The notes under the pieces are model-generated. The model was given only the letters and a program-made list of their open reading frames with translations. It was not told the origin of the DNA and did no database searches. From the NCBI GenBank assembly GCA_016716525.1, contig JADJWE010000001.1, positions 682,001 through 746,000 of the forward strand: 64,000 bases of DNA. Reading direction: 5' to 3'. Below, piece by piece: positions 8,754 through 16,461 of this stretch; the stretch's first letter is position 1, and each line of letters starts with the position of its first letter. Made by a program: the position numbers and the translations under genes. Origin of the DNA: Candidatus Flexicrinis affinis. GTDB taxonomy: Bacteria > Chloroflexota > Anaerolineae > Aggregatilineales > Phototrophicaceae.

Positions 8754-9655
8754 TTGCTCGATCCGTCTTCGGCCAGCATACGAGCGAGAAACGCCTCGAC
8801 CGCGTCACGCGCCTCGATGCTGCCAGTCACCGCGAACTTCTCGATGAATCCGTGCGGCGCTCCGTCGGGATACAGCACCTCGACCGTCACGCCCACATCG
8901 GCTAATCGCTCCGCGTAATGCTCGCTCTCGCTGATCGGCACGATGTTGTCAGCCGTGCCGTGAATCACGAGCGTCGGCGGTTCGCTGCCGTCGATCCACG
9001 CCAGCGGCGACGCATCGGCCCATGCCGCCTCAAGCTGTCGGGAACCAAGTTCAAGCAGATTGACCCCAAGATAGCCGCCGGTCACCCGCTTGAGCAAACC
9101 GCACCGGGCGGTGCAGGTCGTGAGGTCTCCGTACATGTAGTACGTCACCGCGGCACGGAACGTGAATTCGTTGGGCAGTGCATACGCGCAGCCGTCCAGC
9201 AGCGCGGGAAGGTCGTCGTGTGCGGCCAACAGGGCGGCGGCGTTGCCCCCGGCCGACTCGCCGATGATCGCCACCCGCGATAGATCGAATGGGTAGCCGT
9301 CCGGGTTGGTCGTTGTCCACGCCAACGCGCACACCACGTCGCTTATCGGCGTCGGGTAGGGGTGAATGGGCGCGAGTCGGTACTGGGGCGTCACGACCGC
9401 GTATCCGCGTTCAGCGAAATACGCCGCGTATGGCGCGAGGATCTCCTTGCGGCCAGCGACGTACCCGCCGCCGTGGATCATGAAAATCACGGGCAGGTCC
9501 GCGTCCTGAGGATAATCGGCGGGCAGGTAAACGTCCAACACCAACCGTTCATCGGCGGTGCTGAACGCGTGCGTAACCACCTGCACGGCAGGCTGGGGTT
9601 GGGCAAGCGCAAAGCCGCTGAGCGCCGCCAGAATCAACGCAGCGAGGCGATTCAT
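8750..9655 (-). CDS. Secreted alpha/beta hydrolase, esterase/lipase (HSL/BD-FAE-like)
   Basis: A 301-residue serine hydrolase. An N-terminal signal peptide (hydrophobic LAALILAALSGFALAQ) is followed by the alpha/beta fold. The oxyanion motif HGGG is at 61-64, the nucleophile elbow GESAGGN has S134, and candidate acid and base are D236 (GTADN) and H268 (GAPHGF). The HGGG motif and length fit the hormone-sensitive-lipase and carboxylesterase group. The start overlaps the stop of the upstream nucleotidyltransferase (ATGA), so it is the last gene of an apparent three-gene operon. Substrate is unknown. Confidence 0.85.
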   Translation of the reverse strand: MNRLAALILAALSGFALAQPQPAVQVVTHAFSTADERLVLDVYLPADYPQDADLPVIFMIHGGGYVAGRKEILAPYAAYFAERGYAVVTPQYRLAPIHPYPTPISDVVCALAWTTTNPDGYPFDLSRVAIIGESAGGNAAALLAAHDDLPALLDGCAYALPNEFTFRAAVTYYMYGDLTTCTARCGLLKRVTGGYLGVNLLELGSRQLEAAWADASPLAWIDGSEPPTLVIHGTADNIVPISESEHYAERLADVGVTVEVLYPDGAPHGFIEKFAVTGSIEARDAVEAFLARMLAEDGSSN

Positions 9656-10944
9656 TCGAGTGATACGGTTTGCACATCCTGCTTGACGTAGATGCGCGTG
9701 CGATTCGGCACGTCATGGAACACGTGCGTTCCGGGACCGACCTGCGCGCCTTCGCCGACCTTAACGCCGGGCATGGTCATCACATCGACCGACAGGAACG
9801 CGTCCTGACCGACAATCGCGCCAAGCTTTGACAGACCGGTATCGACGCGCGCGCCCTTAACGATCGTCGGAACGGGTCCGCGATCCATCCGTAAATTGGC
9901 GGTTGTACAGCCTGCGCTGAAGTTCACGCGCGGGGCGAAGATCGAGTCGAGGACCCGGCACGCGTGCAGCGCACAGTTGTCGGCCACGTAGCTGCGCGCG
10001 ACCTCGGTGGTGAAACCGACGTCGACGTGATCCAGCACCATCGAATTGCGCACGAGCGCGTTGTTGCCGACGATCGACCCCGCGCCGACGTAAGCCGGGC
10101 CGACGACCGCTGCACCGGGGAATATGCGTGCGTCCGGACCGACGTACACATTCCCGATCAGCGATGCCGTCTTGGCGACGAACGCGCTGGGGTGGACGTT
10201 TTGACCATCAATTTGGCCGAGGAAGAAGTTCATCACGTCGAGCACGTGCCACGGGAACTTGAGCGCGGTCCACTGCCCGCTGTACCGGACGACGTAGTAC
10301 GGGTGATCGGCCATCAACCGATCCATCGCGCGTTCGTAGTGATCGTCTGGCGTGGCAGCACGCGCGTATTCGGCCTCGATGGCCTCGATCAACCGGGCTG
10401 CATCGGCGTGGATGTGGGCCACGATACTGACGAGATTGCTCGGACGATTCTCCGCGCCGGGCTTCTCGACCATTCCGGTGATGCGGCCATCGCCGTCGAC
10501 GATTAGATAGCCGCCGGGAAAGTAGTCCTCGCGCTCGACTCCGGCTAGATACGACCGCGACGGGTCGGCGCGGTAGCGGTCGAGCATTTCTAGATGGAGC
10601 GAACTGTCGGTCAAGTCGTGGACCTGTGTCACGTATATCGCTGGATGTTCCGACAGCGGCAGCACTTCGCCTGCGCGTAGCAAGGCGTCACCCATGCCCT
10701 TCGGCTCGGGCTGTGTGACGACTTGAACCCGCAGCCCTGACACGCGCGACGTCATGTCGCGGATAAGGTCGGTGTTCTCCGGGTTGCCGACAATCACGAC
10801 GTCGCCGAACCCGAGTGCCGAGTAGCGCTGAAGCTGGTAGATCAGGAGAGGGTGTTCACCGAAACGGATCAACGACTTTTCGCGCAGCGGCCACATCCGC
10901 GACGACGCCCCTCCAGCAAGAACGATCAGATACGGTTTCTGCAT
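9652..10944 (-). CDS. Sugar-phosphate nucleotidyltransferase with left-handed beta-helix domain
   Basis: A 430-residue enzyme of the GlmU/mannose-1-phosphate guanylyltransferase type. The N-terminal GT-A nucleotidyltransferase domain has LAGGASSRMWPLREKSL (about 7-23) and the later GGYLIVD and VEKP motifs. From about residue 245 hexapeptide repeats (IGNVYVGPDARIFPGAAV and following) form a left-handed beta-helix. It would make an NDP-sugar from a sugar-1-phosphate. I took the ATG at 10944, which has a GTGGA site. An ATG at 10968 in a TGATG overlap with the upstream gene is a real alternative. It sits between an APH-fold kinase and an esterase in one operon, so the kinase may supply its substrate. 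Confidence 0.82.
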   Translation of the reverse strand: MQKPYLIVLAGGASSRMWPLREKSLIRFGEHPLLIYQLQRYSALGFGDVVIVGNPENTDLIRDMTSRVSGLRVQVVTQPEPKGMGDALLRAGEVLPLSEHPAIYVTQVHDLTDSSLHLEMLDRYRADPSRSYLAGVEREDYFPGGYLIVDGDGRITGMVEKPGAENRPSNLVSIVAHIHADAARLIEAIEAEYARAATPDDHYERAMDRLMADHPYYVVRYSGQWTALKFPWHVLDVMNFFLGQIDGQNVHPSAFVAKTASLIGNVYVGPDARIFPGAAVVGPAYVGAGSIVGNNALVRNSMVLDHVDVGFTTEVARSYVADNCALHACRVLDSIFAPRVNFSAGCTTANLRMDRGPVPTIVKGARVDTGLSKLGAIVGQDAFLSVDVMTMPGVKVGEGAQVGPGTHVFHDVPNRTRIYVKQDVQTVSLE

Positions 10945-10967
10945 AGGTCCACTTGTCCTCAGGTGCA

Positions 10968-11924
10968 TCAAGTTGCGCGCGCGTTCAGCCCGCTGTAGAT
11001 CAAGAAATTCTCAAGTTGGGCAAGATCATGGTCGCTCTGGGCGGCCGAGTGCGATTCGAACAACAAGCGCCCGCCGAAGTCAGCAATTTCCTCATTATTC
11101 CACAGGGCGCGATAATACATCAGGGCGTCCGCATCGAGATCCGCATTGCCACCTGCCTGCCGGTATCCCGCCAGAACGAGGTTGTTGGGGTCGGCGAAGA
11201 ACACCAGATCGCGCTCTTTGGGCGCGTAAAGCATGTCGTCCCAGTCGATTAAGTACGGCTCAGGTCCAAACAAGATGTTGCCCCATGTCGGGTCGCCGTG
11301 GCAGACGACCATCGGAACGGATACTCGTCGCATCTGTTCCGCGGCGTGCCTGAGCTGTTCGATCTCGCGACGGAGCGCGCCCTCACACGGCAGCAGGAGG
11401 ATCGCCGTAGCGTGGTGTACGGGATCTTGACTCTCCAATGCGGCAGGCAGCGCATCGAGCACGTTCTGCGCGGTATCGGCAGCCGCAGTGGAGAAATGCT
11501 CCGAGGTCAATGGTACGTCGAGCGACGCGGCGTGGATCTTCGCAATCAGTCTGCCGATCGCGACCGCCTGCTCCTCCGTCCACTCCTGCTCGCGGAGAGG
11601 CGTTGCCAGCAGATACGGAAAGAGCGCTGCGTCGAATCCGCCAATCCGAAACATCAAGCTCCCGGCGCGGGTCGGAACCGCGGACACCACGCGATCCGTG
11701 TTCAACGTCTCTCGAAGCGCCCGGCACGCGACGAGACGTTCGAGCAGCGATTCGTCCACGCTGCCGTAGATCTTGAGATGGAACGCCCCCTGTGCGCTGG
11801 CGACTTTGAAGCCCCAAGCCTCCTCGCCGCCGCGCACGAATGTCAGAAGAGGGAACTCGAACTCGAATTCATCGTGCAGGGCGGCTTCGATCGCCTTGGT
11901 GGGTATCGGTGGAGGAGTGCGCAT
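10968..11924 (-). CDS. APH-fold phosphotransferase (aminoglycoside/sugar kinase family)
   Basis: A 318-residue protein kinase-like phosphotransferase. The nucleotide-binding lysine is probably K51 in FHLKIYG, the catalytic Brenner motif is CHGD (H209, G210, D211) with N216, and the metal-binding DWDD lies at 227-230. This is the APH/choline kinase family layout. The ATG at 11924 was chosen because the upstream extension to 12116 is Arg-rich and runs under the divergent gene. GGAGGAG lies close upstream of this ATG. Directly followed by a sugar nucleotidyltransferase, it may be an anomeric sugar kinase (AmgK-like) rather than a resistance enzyme. That is inference from context. Confidence 0.78.
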   Translation of the reverse strand: MRTPPPIPTKAIEAALHDEFEFEFPLLTFVRGGEEAWGFKVASAQGAFHLKIYGSVDESLLERLVACRALRETLNTDRVVSAVPTRAGSLMFRIGGFDAALFPYLLATPLREQEWTEEQAVAIGRLIAKIHAASLDVPLTSEHFSTAAADTAQNVLDALPAALESQDPVHHATAILLLPCEGALRREIEQLRHAAEQMRRVSVPMVVCHGDPTWGNILFGPEPYLIDWDDMLYAPKERDLVFFADPNNLVLAGYRQAGGNADLDADALMYYRALWNNEEIADFGGRLLFESHSAAQSDHDLAQLENFLIYSGLNARAT

Positions 11925-12010
11925 GACTCGTCGGGGTGGCGTCGGGGTCGTGCAAATAAAGATGGCATAGACTATAGCGTGTTTCGGCAACGATTGGACG
12001 CGCCTTACCG

Positions 12011-12793
12011 ATGTGGATCTCGCTCGACGGGCCGACCGCCAACGTATTCGGATACCTGCTGCCGGCCTATCCACTGCTGATCGGAACCGCCTGCACAGCG
12101 ACCGCGCTGCTGGCACTGGCCCTGTATGCCGGATCGTGGGCGCCGCAGCGGGTGGCGACGATGGTGCTCGTCATGGCGGCGGGCGCAATTGCCGCTGGCA
12201 GGGTCGAATATGTGTTGTACAACGCGCAGTTCTTCGCTGACGACGTCGGAGTGGCTTTCAGCGTGGCGTCCGGCGGCCTTGAGCCGCGCCTTGCGCTGTT
12301 GGCGGCGGTCGCTTTGGGGGTGGCGTGGACGCGCCGAGCCGGTAAACCGGTCCGCCCGCTGTTGACCGCACTTGGCAGCGGGCTTCCGCTGATCGCGTTT
12401 GCGGCGTGGTGGGGCTGTGCCGCCGCGTCCTGCGCGTATGGCGTTGAGGTCGACAACCTGCAGAATTACCCGTCGTGGCAGGTCTGGGAAGCCGCCGGCG
12501 AGTACTTGATGGTCGCGCCGCGCTATGCCGTTCAGCCGCTTGGCATGGCGGCTTCCGCTGTGACAATTGCTCTCGTGCTATGCCTGCGTGCGCTTGGCGT
12601 TCGCGGCGCGAATCTGCTGGCAGCGGCCGTCATCCTTTGTTTTGCAGGCAGCTCTCTCCTCGGCGTCTTAAGAGGCGATCCGAACCCCATGCTGGCGGGG
12701 CTGCGGCTCGACCAGTGGGCCGATCTTGCCGCATGTACGGCAGGCGTTGCGGTCCTGATTGCCAACCGCAGATCGCGCATACGGGCCGCGTAG
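12011..12793 (+). CDS. Lgt-like polytopic membrane protein (degenerate diacylglyceryl transferase family)
   Basis: A 260-residue protein with about seven hydrophobic segments, arranged like prolipoprotein diacylglyceryl transferase. It has a GR-containing loop AAGRVEYVLYN (about 61-71), the GGL loop at 88-90, a small-residue CAAASCAYG loop, and a Q-P-L stretch in the position of the Lgt P..QLYE helix. Against known Lgt sequences, the His of the catalytic HGGL motif is replaced by Ser (SGGL), so classical activity is doubtful. It is divergent from the APH-fold gene, and the gene downstream encodes a lipoprotein. It could be a paralogue with another lipid substrate, or the family call could be wrong. 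Confidence 0.6.
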   Translation: MWISLDGPTANVFGYLLPAYPLLIGTACTATALLALALYAGSWAPQRVATMVLVMAAGAIAAGRVEYVLYNAQFFADDVGVAFSVASGGLEPRLALLAAVALGVAWTRRAGKPVRPLLTALGSGLPLIAFAAWWGCAAASCAYGVEVDNLQNYPSWQVWEAAGEYLMVAPRYAVQPLGMAASAVTIALVLCLRALGVRGANLLAAAVILCFAGSSLLGVLRGDPNPMLAGLRLDQWADLAACTAGVAVLIANRRSRIRAA

Positions 12794-12825
12794 GGTGAGC
12801 GCGCAGGGAGCCTCGTCAGGTTCGC

Positions 12826-12831
12826 TATACT
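12826..12831 (+). promoter_or_regulatory. Candidate -10 element of the lipoprotein gene
   Basis: TATACT lies 34 bases before the GTG start at 12865, with no clear -35. A purine-rich AGAAGGGG ribosome-binding site follows. Weak support. Confidence 0.3.
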
Positions 12832-12864
12832 GAAAGTGGAGCGACATCTCAGAAGGGGCAAGCC

Positions 12865-14898
12865 GTGTACCGGAGACTGGCGACCGCGTTGTGCGCACTG
12901 CTGCTGACGTCTTGCGCCAGCATCGGCATTCCACAGCCGACGCCGACCGTCGCGCCGACGTTGACCCCCAGCGCCACGCTTGCGACAACGGCAGTTGCGC
13001 TGGTGCCGTCACGTACCCCGCGCCCGACGCTGACCAATACGACCCGACCCAGCGCCACGACCTCGCCACAACCCAGCACGACCCCGTCGCCCGAGCCGAG
13101 CGCGACCGCGGCGCCCAGTATCACGCCGTCGCGGACGGCCACGGCGACTCCGACGCTCAGCCTGACCCCGACAGCTTCACCGACCAACACGGTCCCACCG
13201 ACAAATACGCCGTTGCCCACGCTTGGCCCGACCAACACATCCAGTGCCACGCATACGTTCACGCCGTCTCCGTCGGCATCACCGACGCCGACTGACACAC
13301 CCACGCCTCTGCCAACCGAGACCCCGAGCCGTACTGCGACGTTTACCCCGTCGTTGACGCTCACCCCGCAGCCTACGGCCACGATCACGGCGACATCCAG
13401 CTTGACCCAGACGCCCAGCGTGACGGCGTCGATCACGGCGACACTGACGCGGACGCCGAGCCATACGCCGCAAGAAGTCGCCCCCACCATCGTCACTGTC
13501 GATCCCTTTTTCACGACTCCGGCAGCGACATGGACGCCGCGTGATACCGATACCCCCACGCCGACCGTGTTGTTCACACCGCCGGGGTTGACGATCGAAG
13601 CACCACCGGCCGTGACGCTCGGACCATCCGACATCGCGCCGGAGTCGCCGCTTCCGACGTTGACCCCCGGATCGGGCGATTCCAGCGCGCCGGAAGCGAC
13701 CTCGACCCCAACGCTCACGCCGCCGCCGCGCGTGCCACCCGTAACTCCACCGCCGACCCTGTCGGTTGCGCTCATACAGGTGCTGCTGCCGCCTCCCGAG
13801 GCGGTCGGCGGGCTGCCGTTCCAAGTCGATCCCGGTGCCCTCAGCGCCGCGTCGCAGTTTGCAGAGTCGCCGTCGGACTATCAGCCGTTCCGCGTCCCCA
13901 ACCCGGCCCGGCCCGGCGAGGCGATCGTGACTGACGAGTTCGGCGTGATGTACTGGGAGGTCAACGGTCAGCGCCGTGGTATGCCGGCGCCGTTTACGTC
14001 GTTCGGGCCGGGAAGTCTTGAGAACAGCGACAAGCTGGTGACGGCTGCGTCGTGGTCGCCGGACGGGTCGAAGATCGCGTTCGTTGTCGACAACCCGCAG
14101 CGCGGCGATGCCAACGACGGCGTGTGGTGGTGGGATACCGGCACCGGCGAGGCTTATCAGGTCATGCACAACTGCCGGCGAAACGTGCGCAACTGCCCGG
14201 ACTTCGTGAACGCCGAAGGCGATCCGTACGTCAACCCGCCGGTGGGCGAACCCGAAGACTTCAACACCGGATGGTACGCGGTGTCGGTCAGTTGGTCGCC
14301 AGATGGAACCCGTTTGCTGGCGCGTTTGCGCATTCGAGAGGATGAACGGCTGGCGTTCATCGTGCTGCCGCTGGCCGCCGACGGCGAGTTCAAGAAGTTG
14401 CGCCGCGACGTGTGCAAGTACGAGTTCAGCGACTGGGCGTCCAACAGCCGGGCAGTCATTGTCGGTGGCCGCGACGCCACCGGGCAGCAGGTGCTGGGCG
14501 TGGTCGAAGTGCCGGAGAACGTGCCGCTTGATGGCGCAGTGGCTTGTGGCGACATCCGTCCGCTGGACACTACCGGCGCCAATACCGTGCGTGTCACCCC
14601 AGCCGTCTCGGTCTCGGGTACGCTGCCATCCGGTGTGGTCGAAGGGTCGGAATTCGAGGCAGGGCAGGAGTTGGTCGTGGCCAGCCCGAACAGCGAGGGC
14701 CTGAACCTGCGCACCGAACCGAACGCAGACGTCCCTAACGTCATCCGATATCTGCTCAACGGCGAATTCGTGCGCGTGCTGGCAGGGCCCTTCGATCAAG
14801 GCGCGCTGCGCTGGTGGCGGGTACGCACGGCGCAGGGTGAAGAAGGGTGGATTGTGAGTGCGATCGGCGGCACGCAAGTGCTCCAGATTGCGCCGTAA
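12865..14898 (+). CDS. Lipoprotein with Thr/Pro-rich stalk, PD40-like propeller and C-terminal SH3b domain
   Basis: A 677-residue exported lipoprotein. The type II signal peptide ends in the lipobox LLTSC with the lipidated C17. A very long low-complexity Thr/Pro stalk (about 22-300) is followed by a beta-propeller-like region with PD40 blades AASWSPDGSKIAFVVDN and VSWSPDGTRLLARLR (about 390-500). A C-terminal SH3b domain (about 595-675) contains GLNLRTEPNADVPNV and EEGWIVSA. The propeller closely resembles the exported protein at 46.1 kb. It starts at GTG 12865 behind AGAAGGGG. Probably a surface protein tethered to the membrane and binding cell-wall or other polymer. Ligand unknown. Confidence 0.85.
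   Translation: MYRRLATALCALLLTSCASIGIPQPTPTVAPTLTPSATLATTAVALVPSRTPRPTLTNTTRPSATTSPQPSTTPSPEPSATAAPSITPSRTATATPTLSLTPTASPTNTVPPTNTPLPTLGPTNTSSATHTFTPSPSASPTPTDTPTPLPTETPSRTATFTPSLTLTPQPTATITATSSLTQTPSVTASITATLTRTPSHTPQEVAPTIVTVDPFFTTPAATWTPRDTDTPTPTVLFTPPGLTIEAPPAVTLGPSDIAPESPLPTLTPGSGDSSAPEATSTPTLTPPPRVPPVTPPPTLSVALIQVLLPPPEAVGGLPFQVDPGALSAASQFAESPSDYQPFRVPNPARPGEAIVTDEFGVMYWEVNGQRRGMPAPFTSFGPGSLENSDKLVTAASWSPDGSKIAFVVDNPQRGDANDGVWWWDTGTGEAYQVMHNCRRNVRNCPDFVNAEGDPYVNPPVGEPEDFNTGWYAVSVSWSPDGTRLLARLRIREDERLAFIVLPLAADGEFKKLRRDVCKYEFSDWASNSRAVIVGGRDATGQQVLGVVEVPENVPLDGAVACGDIRPLDTTGANTVRVTPAVSVSGTLPSGVVEGSEFEAGQELVVASPNSEGLNLRTEPNADVPNVIRYLLNGEFVRVLAGPFDQGALRWWRVRTAQGEEGWIVSAIGGTQVLQIAP
12940..13765 (+). 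repeat. Low-complexity Thr/Pro-coding tract
   Basis: About 0.8 kb of degenerate short repeats (ACG-CCG-ACG-like triplet mixtures) encoding the TPTPT stalk of the lipoprotein. Nucleotide variation between copies is high, so this is protein-level repetition rather than recent tandem duplication. It also opens long spurious reading frames on the opposite strand. Confidence 0.85.
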
Positions 14899-14924
14899 TC
14901 ACCCGCGCGATCATCGCTATTTTG

Positions 14925-14933
14925 TGCTAAAAT
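14925..14933 (+). promoter_or_regulatory. Extended -10 promoter of the metallo-hydrolase gene
   Basis: TGCTAAAAT matches TGn plus a TATAAT-like hexamer in the 90-base gap after the lipoprotein gene, 55 bases before the GTG start at 14989. No terminator is visible between the two genes. Confidence 0.4.
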
Positions 14934-14988
14934 TGAGGGAAAAGAGCGTCGGCTGCTCGCAGCCGCTCAACCCAAAGGACACCCATTC

Positions 14989-15633
14989 GTGGAACTCACC
15001 TGGTACGGCCACTCGTGCTTTCGCTTGACCGAGCGCGGAAGCATTTCCATCGTTACCGATCCCTACAGTGAGGAAATCGGCTTACCGCCGCTCAAGCTCA
15101 AGGGCGACGTCGTAACGGTCAGCCACGACCGCCCCGGCCACAACTGCGTCGATGCGGTTAAGGGCGCAAACTACGTGCTGCGCGGCCCCGGCGAATACGA
15201 GGTCGGCGGCGTGTTCATCTACGGCCTGCCGATGCACTTGGCTGATGACGACCGCACGCACCGCAACGTCGGCTATCAAATCCAGTACGGCTCGCTGTCG
15301 GTGCTGCACCTCGGCGATCTGGCGCACGTCCCCGACCAGTCCACCATCGAGACGCTCGGTGCGGTCAACGTGCTGCTCGTACCGGTCGGCGGCGGCAGCA
15401 GCTTGCGCGCCAGCATGGCCGCCGAGGTCATCGCGCTGATCGAACCGAATTACATCGTGCCAATGCACTATATGCTGCCTGACCTTACGGTGCTTCTCGA
15501 CCCGGTCGACAAGTTCTTGAAAGAGATGGGGGTGAGCAAAGTGCAGGAAGACGATACACTTAAGGTGACGTCCGGCAGCCTGCCGGAACAGCCGCAGGTG
15601 ATTTTGCTACGCCCGCAGGTGTCTGCCGGGTAG
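14989..15633 (+). CDS. Metallo-beta-lactamase-fold protein (UlaG-like) with altered metal site
   Basis: A 214-residue MBL-fold protein. WYGHSCFRL (about 5-13) and VTDPY (about 23-27) are typical of the UlaG/YtkL-like branch, with a later HLGD and PMHY supplying the downstream ligands. The motif that is normally HxHxDH reads S-H-D-R-P-G-H-N here. The second His and the Asp are therefore Arg and Gly, so one metal site is likely lost. Start is GTG at 14989. The next gene follows after 15 bases and is probably co-transcribed. It could be a non-hydrolytic member, or a hydrolase using one metal. Confidence 0.75.
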   Translation: MELTWYGHSCFRLTERGSISIVTDPYSEEIGLPPLKLKGDVVTVSHDRPGHNCVDAVKGANYVLRGPGEYEVGGVFIYGLPMHLADDDRTHRNVGYQIQYGSLSVLHLGDLAHVPDQSTIETLGAVNVLLVPVGGGSSLRASMAAEVIALIEPNYIVPMHYMLPDLTVLLDPVDKFLKEMGVSKVQEDDTLKVTSGSLPEQPQVILLRPQVSAG

Positions 15634-15648
15634 CGAGGAGTATGCGCC

Positions 15649-15957
15649 ATGAGCGTAAAGCTGCTGATGAAGTGGGACATCAAGCAGGAACAACAGCAGG
15701 AGTACTTTGAGTTCGTCGTGCGCGAGTGGGGGCCGGGTTTATCGCGCTTAGGGCTTGAACTTATCGGTCTCTGGCTGACCACATTCTCCAGCGGCGACAC
15801 GCCACAAATCATGGCCGAAGGCTTGACCGACGACCTTGCATCGATGCGCAAGATTCTCAAGAGTCCCGAATGGCAGCGGCTGCACGAACGGCTTCTCGAG
15901 TGCGTCACCAATTACAGCCAGAAAGTCGTGCGAACGTCCGGCGAGTTTCAAATCTGA
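15649..15957 (+). CDS. Small conserved protein, probably dimeric alpha/beta-barrel (NIPSNAP/DUF-like)
   Basis: A 102-residue soluble protein with a strand-helix-strand pattern (KLLMKWDIKQEQQQEYFEF, then GLELIGLWLTTFSSGD, then LKSPEWQRLHERLLE). This is reminiscent of NIPSNAP or other ferredoxin-like dimeric barrels in which SPEW or SPEF precedes the last helix. It follows the MBL-fold gene by 15 bases and is closed by a terminator, so the pair forms a short operon. Function unknown. Confidence 0.65.
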   Translation: MSVKLLMKWDIKQEQQQEYFEFVVREWGPGLSRLGLELIGLWLTTFSSGDTPQIMAEGLTDDLASMRKILKSPEWQRLHERLLECVTNYSQKVVRTSGEFQI

Positions 15958-15970
15958 AGGCCTGAAAACA

Positions 15971-16006
15971 CAAACGCCCGCGTCGAACGCGGGCTTTGTT
16001 GTTTTA
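15971..16006. terminator. Bidirectional terminator between convergent genes
   Basis: GCCCGCG and CGCGGGC (15976-15982 and 15988-15994) form a GC-rich stem with a TCGAA loop, flanked by CAAA on the left and TTTGTTGTTTTA on the right. It can serve the plus-strand gene, and less well the FmdB-like gene on the minus strand. Confidence 0.8.
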
Positions 16007-16026
16007 TTGGGCGTATTCCTTTGGGG

Positions 16027-16317
16027 TCAGTCGGCCGCGGCGGCGGTGGACGGCGCAGCGCTTTCGGCCGGCTTAGAGGTCGGTTCAGACGCGGCAGGCT
16101 TGCTCTCGGTCTTGCTTTCGCCGCTTGCCTTGCCGTTTCTACTGCCCTTCGCGTCGGTCGTGTAGAACCCAGAGCCCTTGAAGATGACCCCCGCGTTCTG
16201 TACGACTCGCACGACCTTCTGTCCCGTTGCCGGATCGACGGCCAGAGCCTCGTCGGAGAACGATTGGCGGACATCAAACAACGTGCCGTCTTCACGGCGA
16301 TAGGTATATACCGGCAT
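16027..16317 (-). CDS. FmdB-family protein lacking the zinc-ribbon cysteines
   Basis: A 96-residue protein. The first 55 residues follow the FmdB/CxxC regulatory family exactly in spacing: MPVYTYRREDGTLFDV, then QSFSDEAL, then GVIFKGSGFYTTD. The four Cys that normally form the zinc ribbon are absent (the first pair is replaced by R-E-D-G, the second by a D-P-A-T-G-Q region). The C-terminal 40 residues are a disordered Ser/Ala/Lys tail. Start ATG at 16317 has a CAGGA site, whereas the longer version from 16338 has none better. FmdB proteins have been proposed as regulators, but their function is not firmly known. Confidence 0.8.
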   Translation of the reverse strand: MPVYTYRREDGTLFDVRQSFSDEALAVDPATGQKVVRVVQNAGVIFKGSGFYTTDAKGSRNGKASGESKTESKPAASEPTSKPAESAAPSTAAAAD

Positions 16318-16347
16318 CGGTCCTGTGACCTCACCCACTCATGGCGA

Positions 16348-16377
16348 TTGTGAAACCTTGAATCTATCCACTATGAT
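16348..16377 (+). promoter_or_regulatory. Promoter of the GT4 pair
   Basis: TTGTGA at 16348-16353 and TATGAT at 16372-16377 with an 18-base spacer, located in the divergent region 84 bases upstream of the first glycosyltransferase start. Confidence 0.5.
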
Positions 16378-16461
16378 TCACTACTTTGGCGCTGACGTAA
16401 AGTGATCGGTGCAAAATTCTGATGCAGTTTTTATGCCATTCGGACTATTGAGGGACGTTTC

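Noticed and set aside
10968..12116. N-terminal extension of the APH-fold kinase
   Set aside because: The 64 added residues are Arg-rich, run under the divergent Lgt-like gene, and lack a ribosome-binding site. The inner ATG at 11924 has one.
13279..14877. Long 532-codon minus-strand frame, and a similar one near 12.85-13.78 kb
   Set aside because: It is antisense to the Thr/Pro stalk and propeller of the lipoprotein; low-complexity ACG/CCG codons open the reverse frames. Composition is Arg/His-rich without any recognisable motif.
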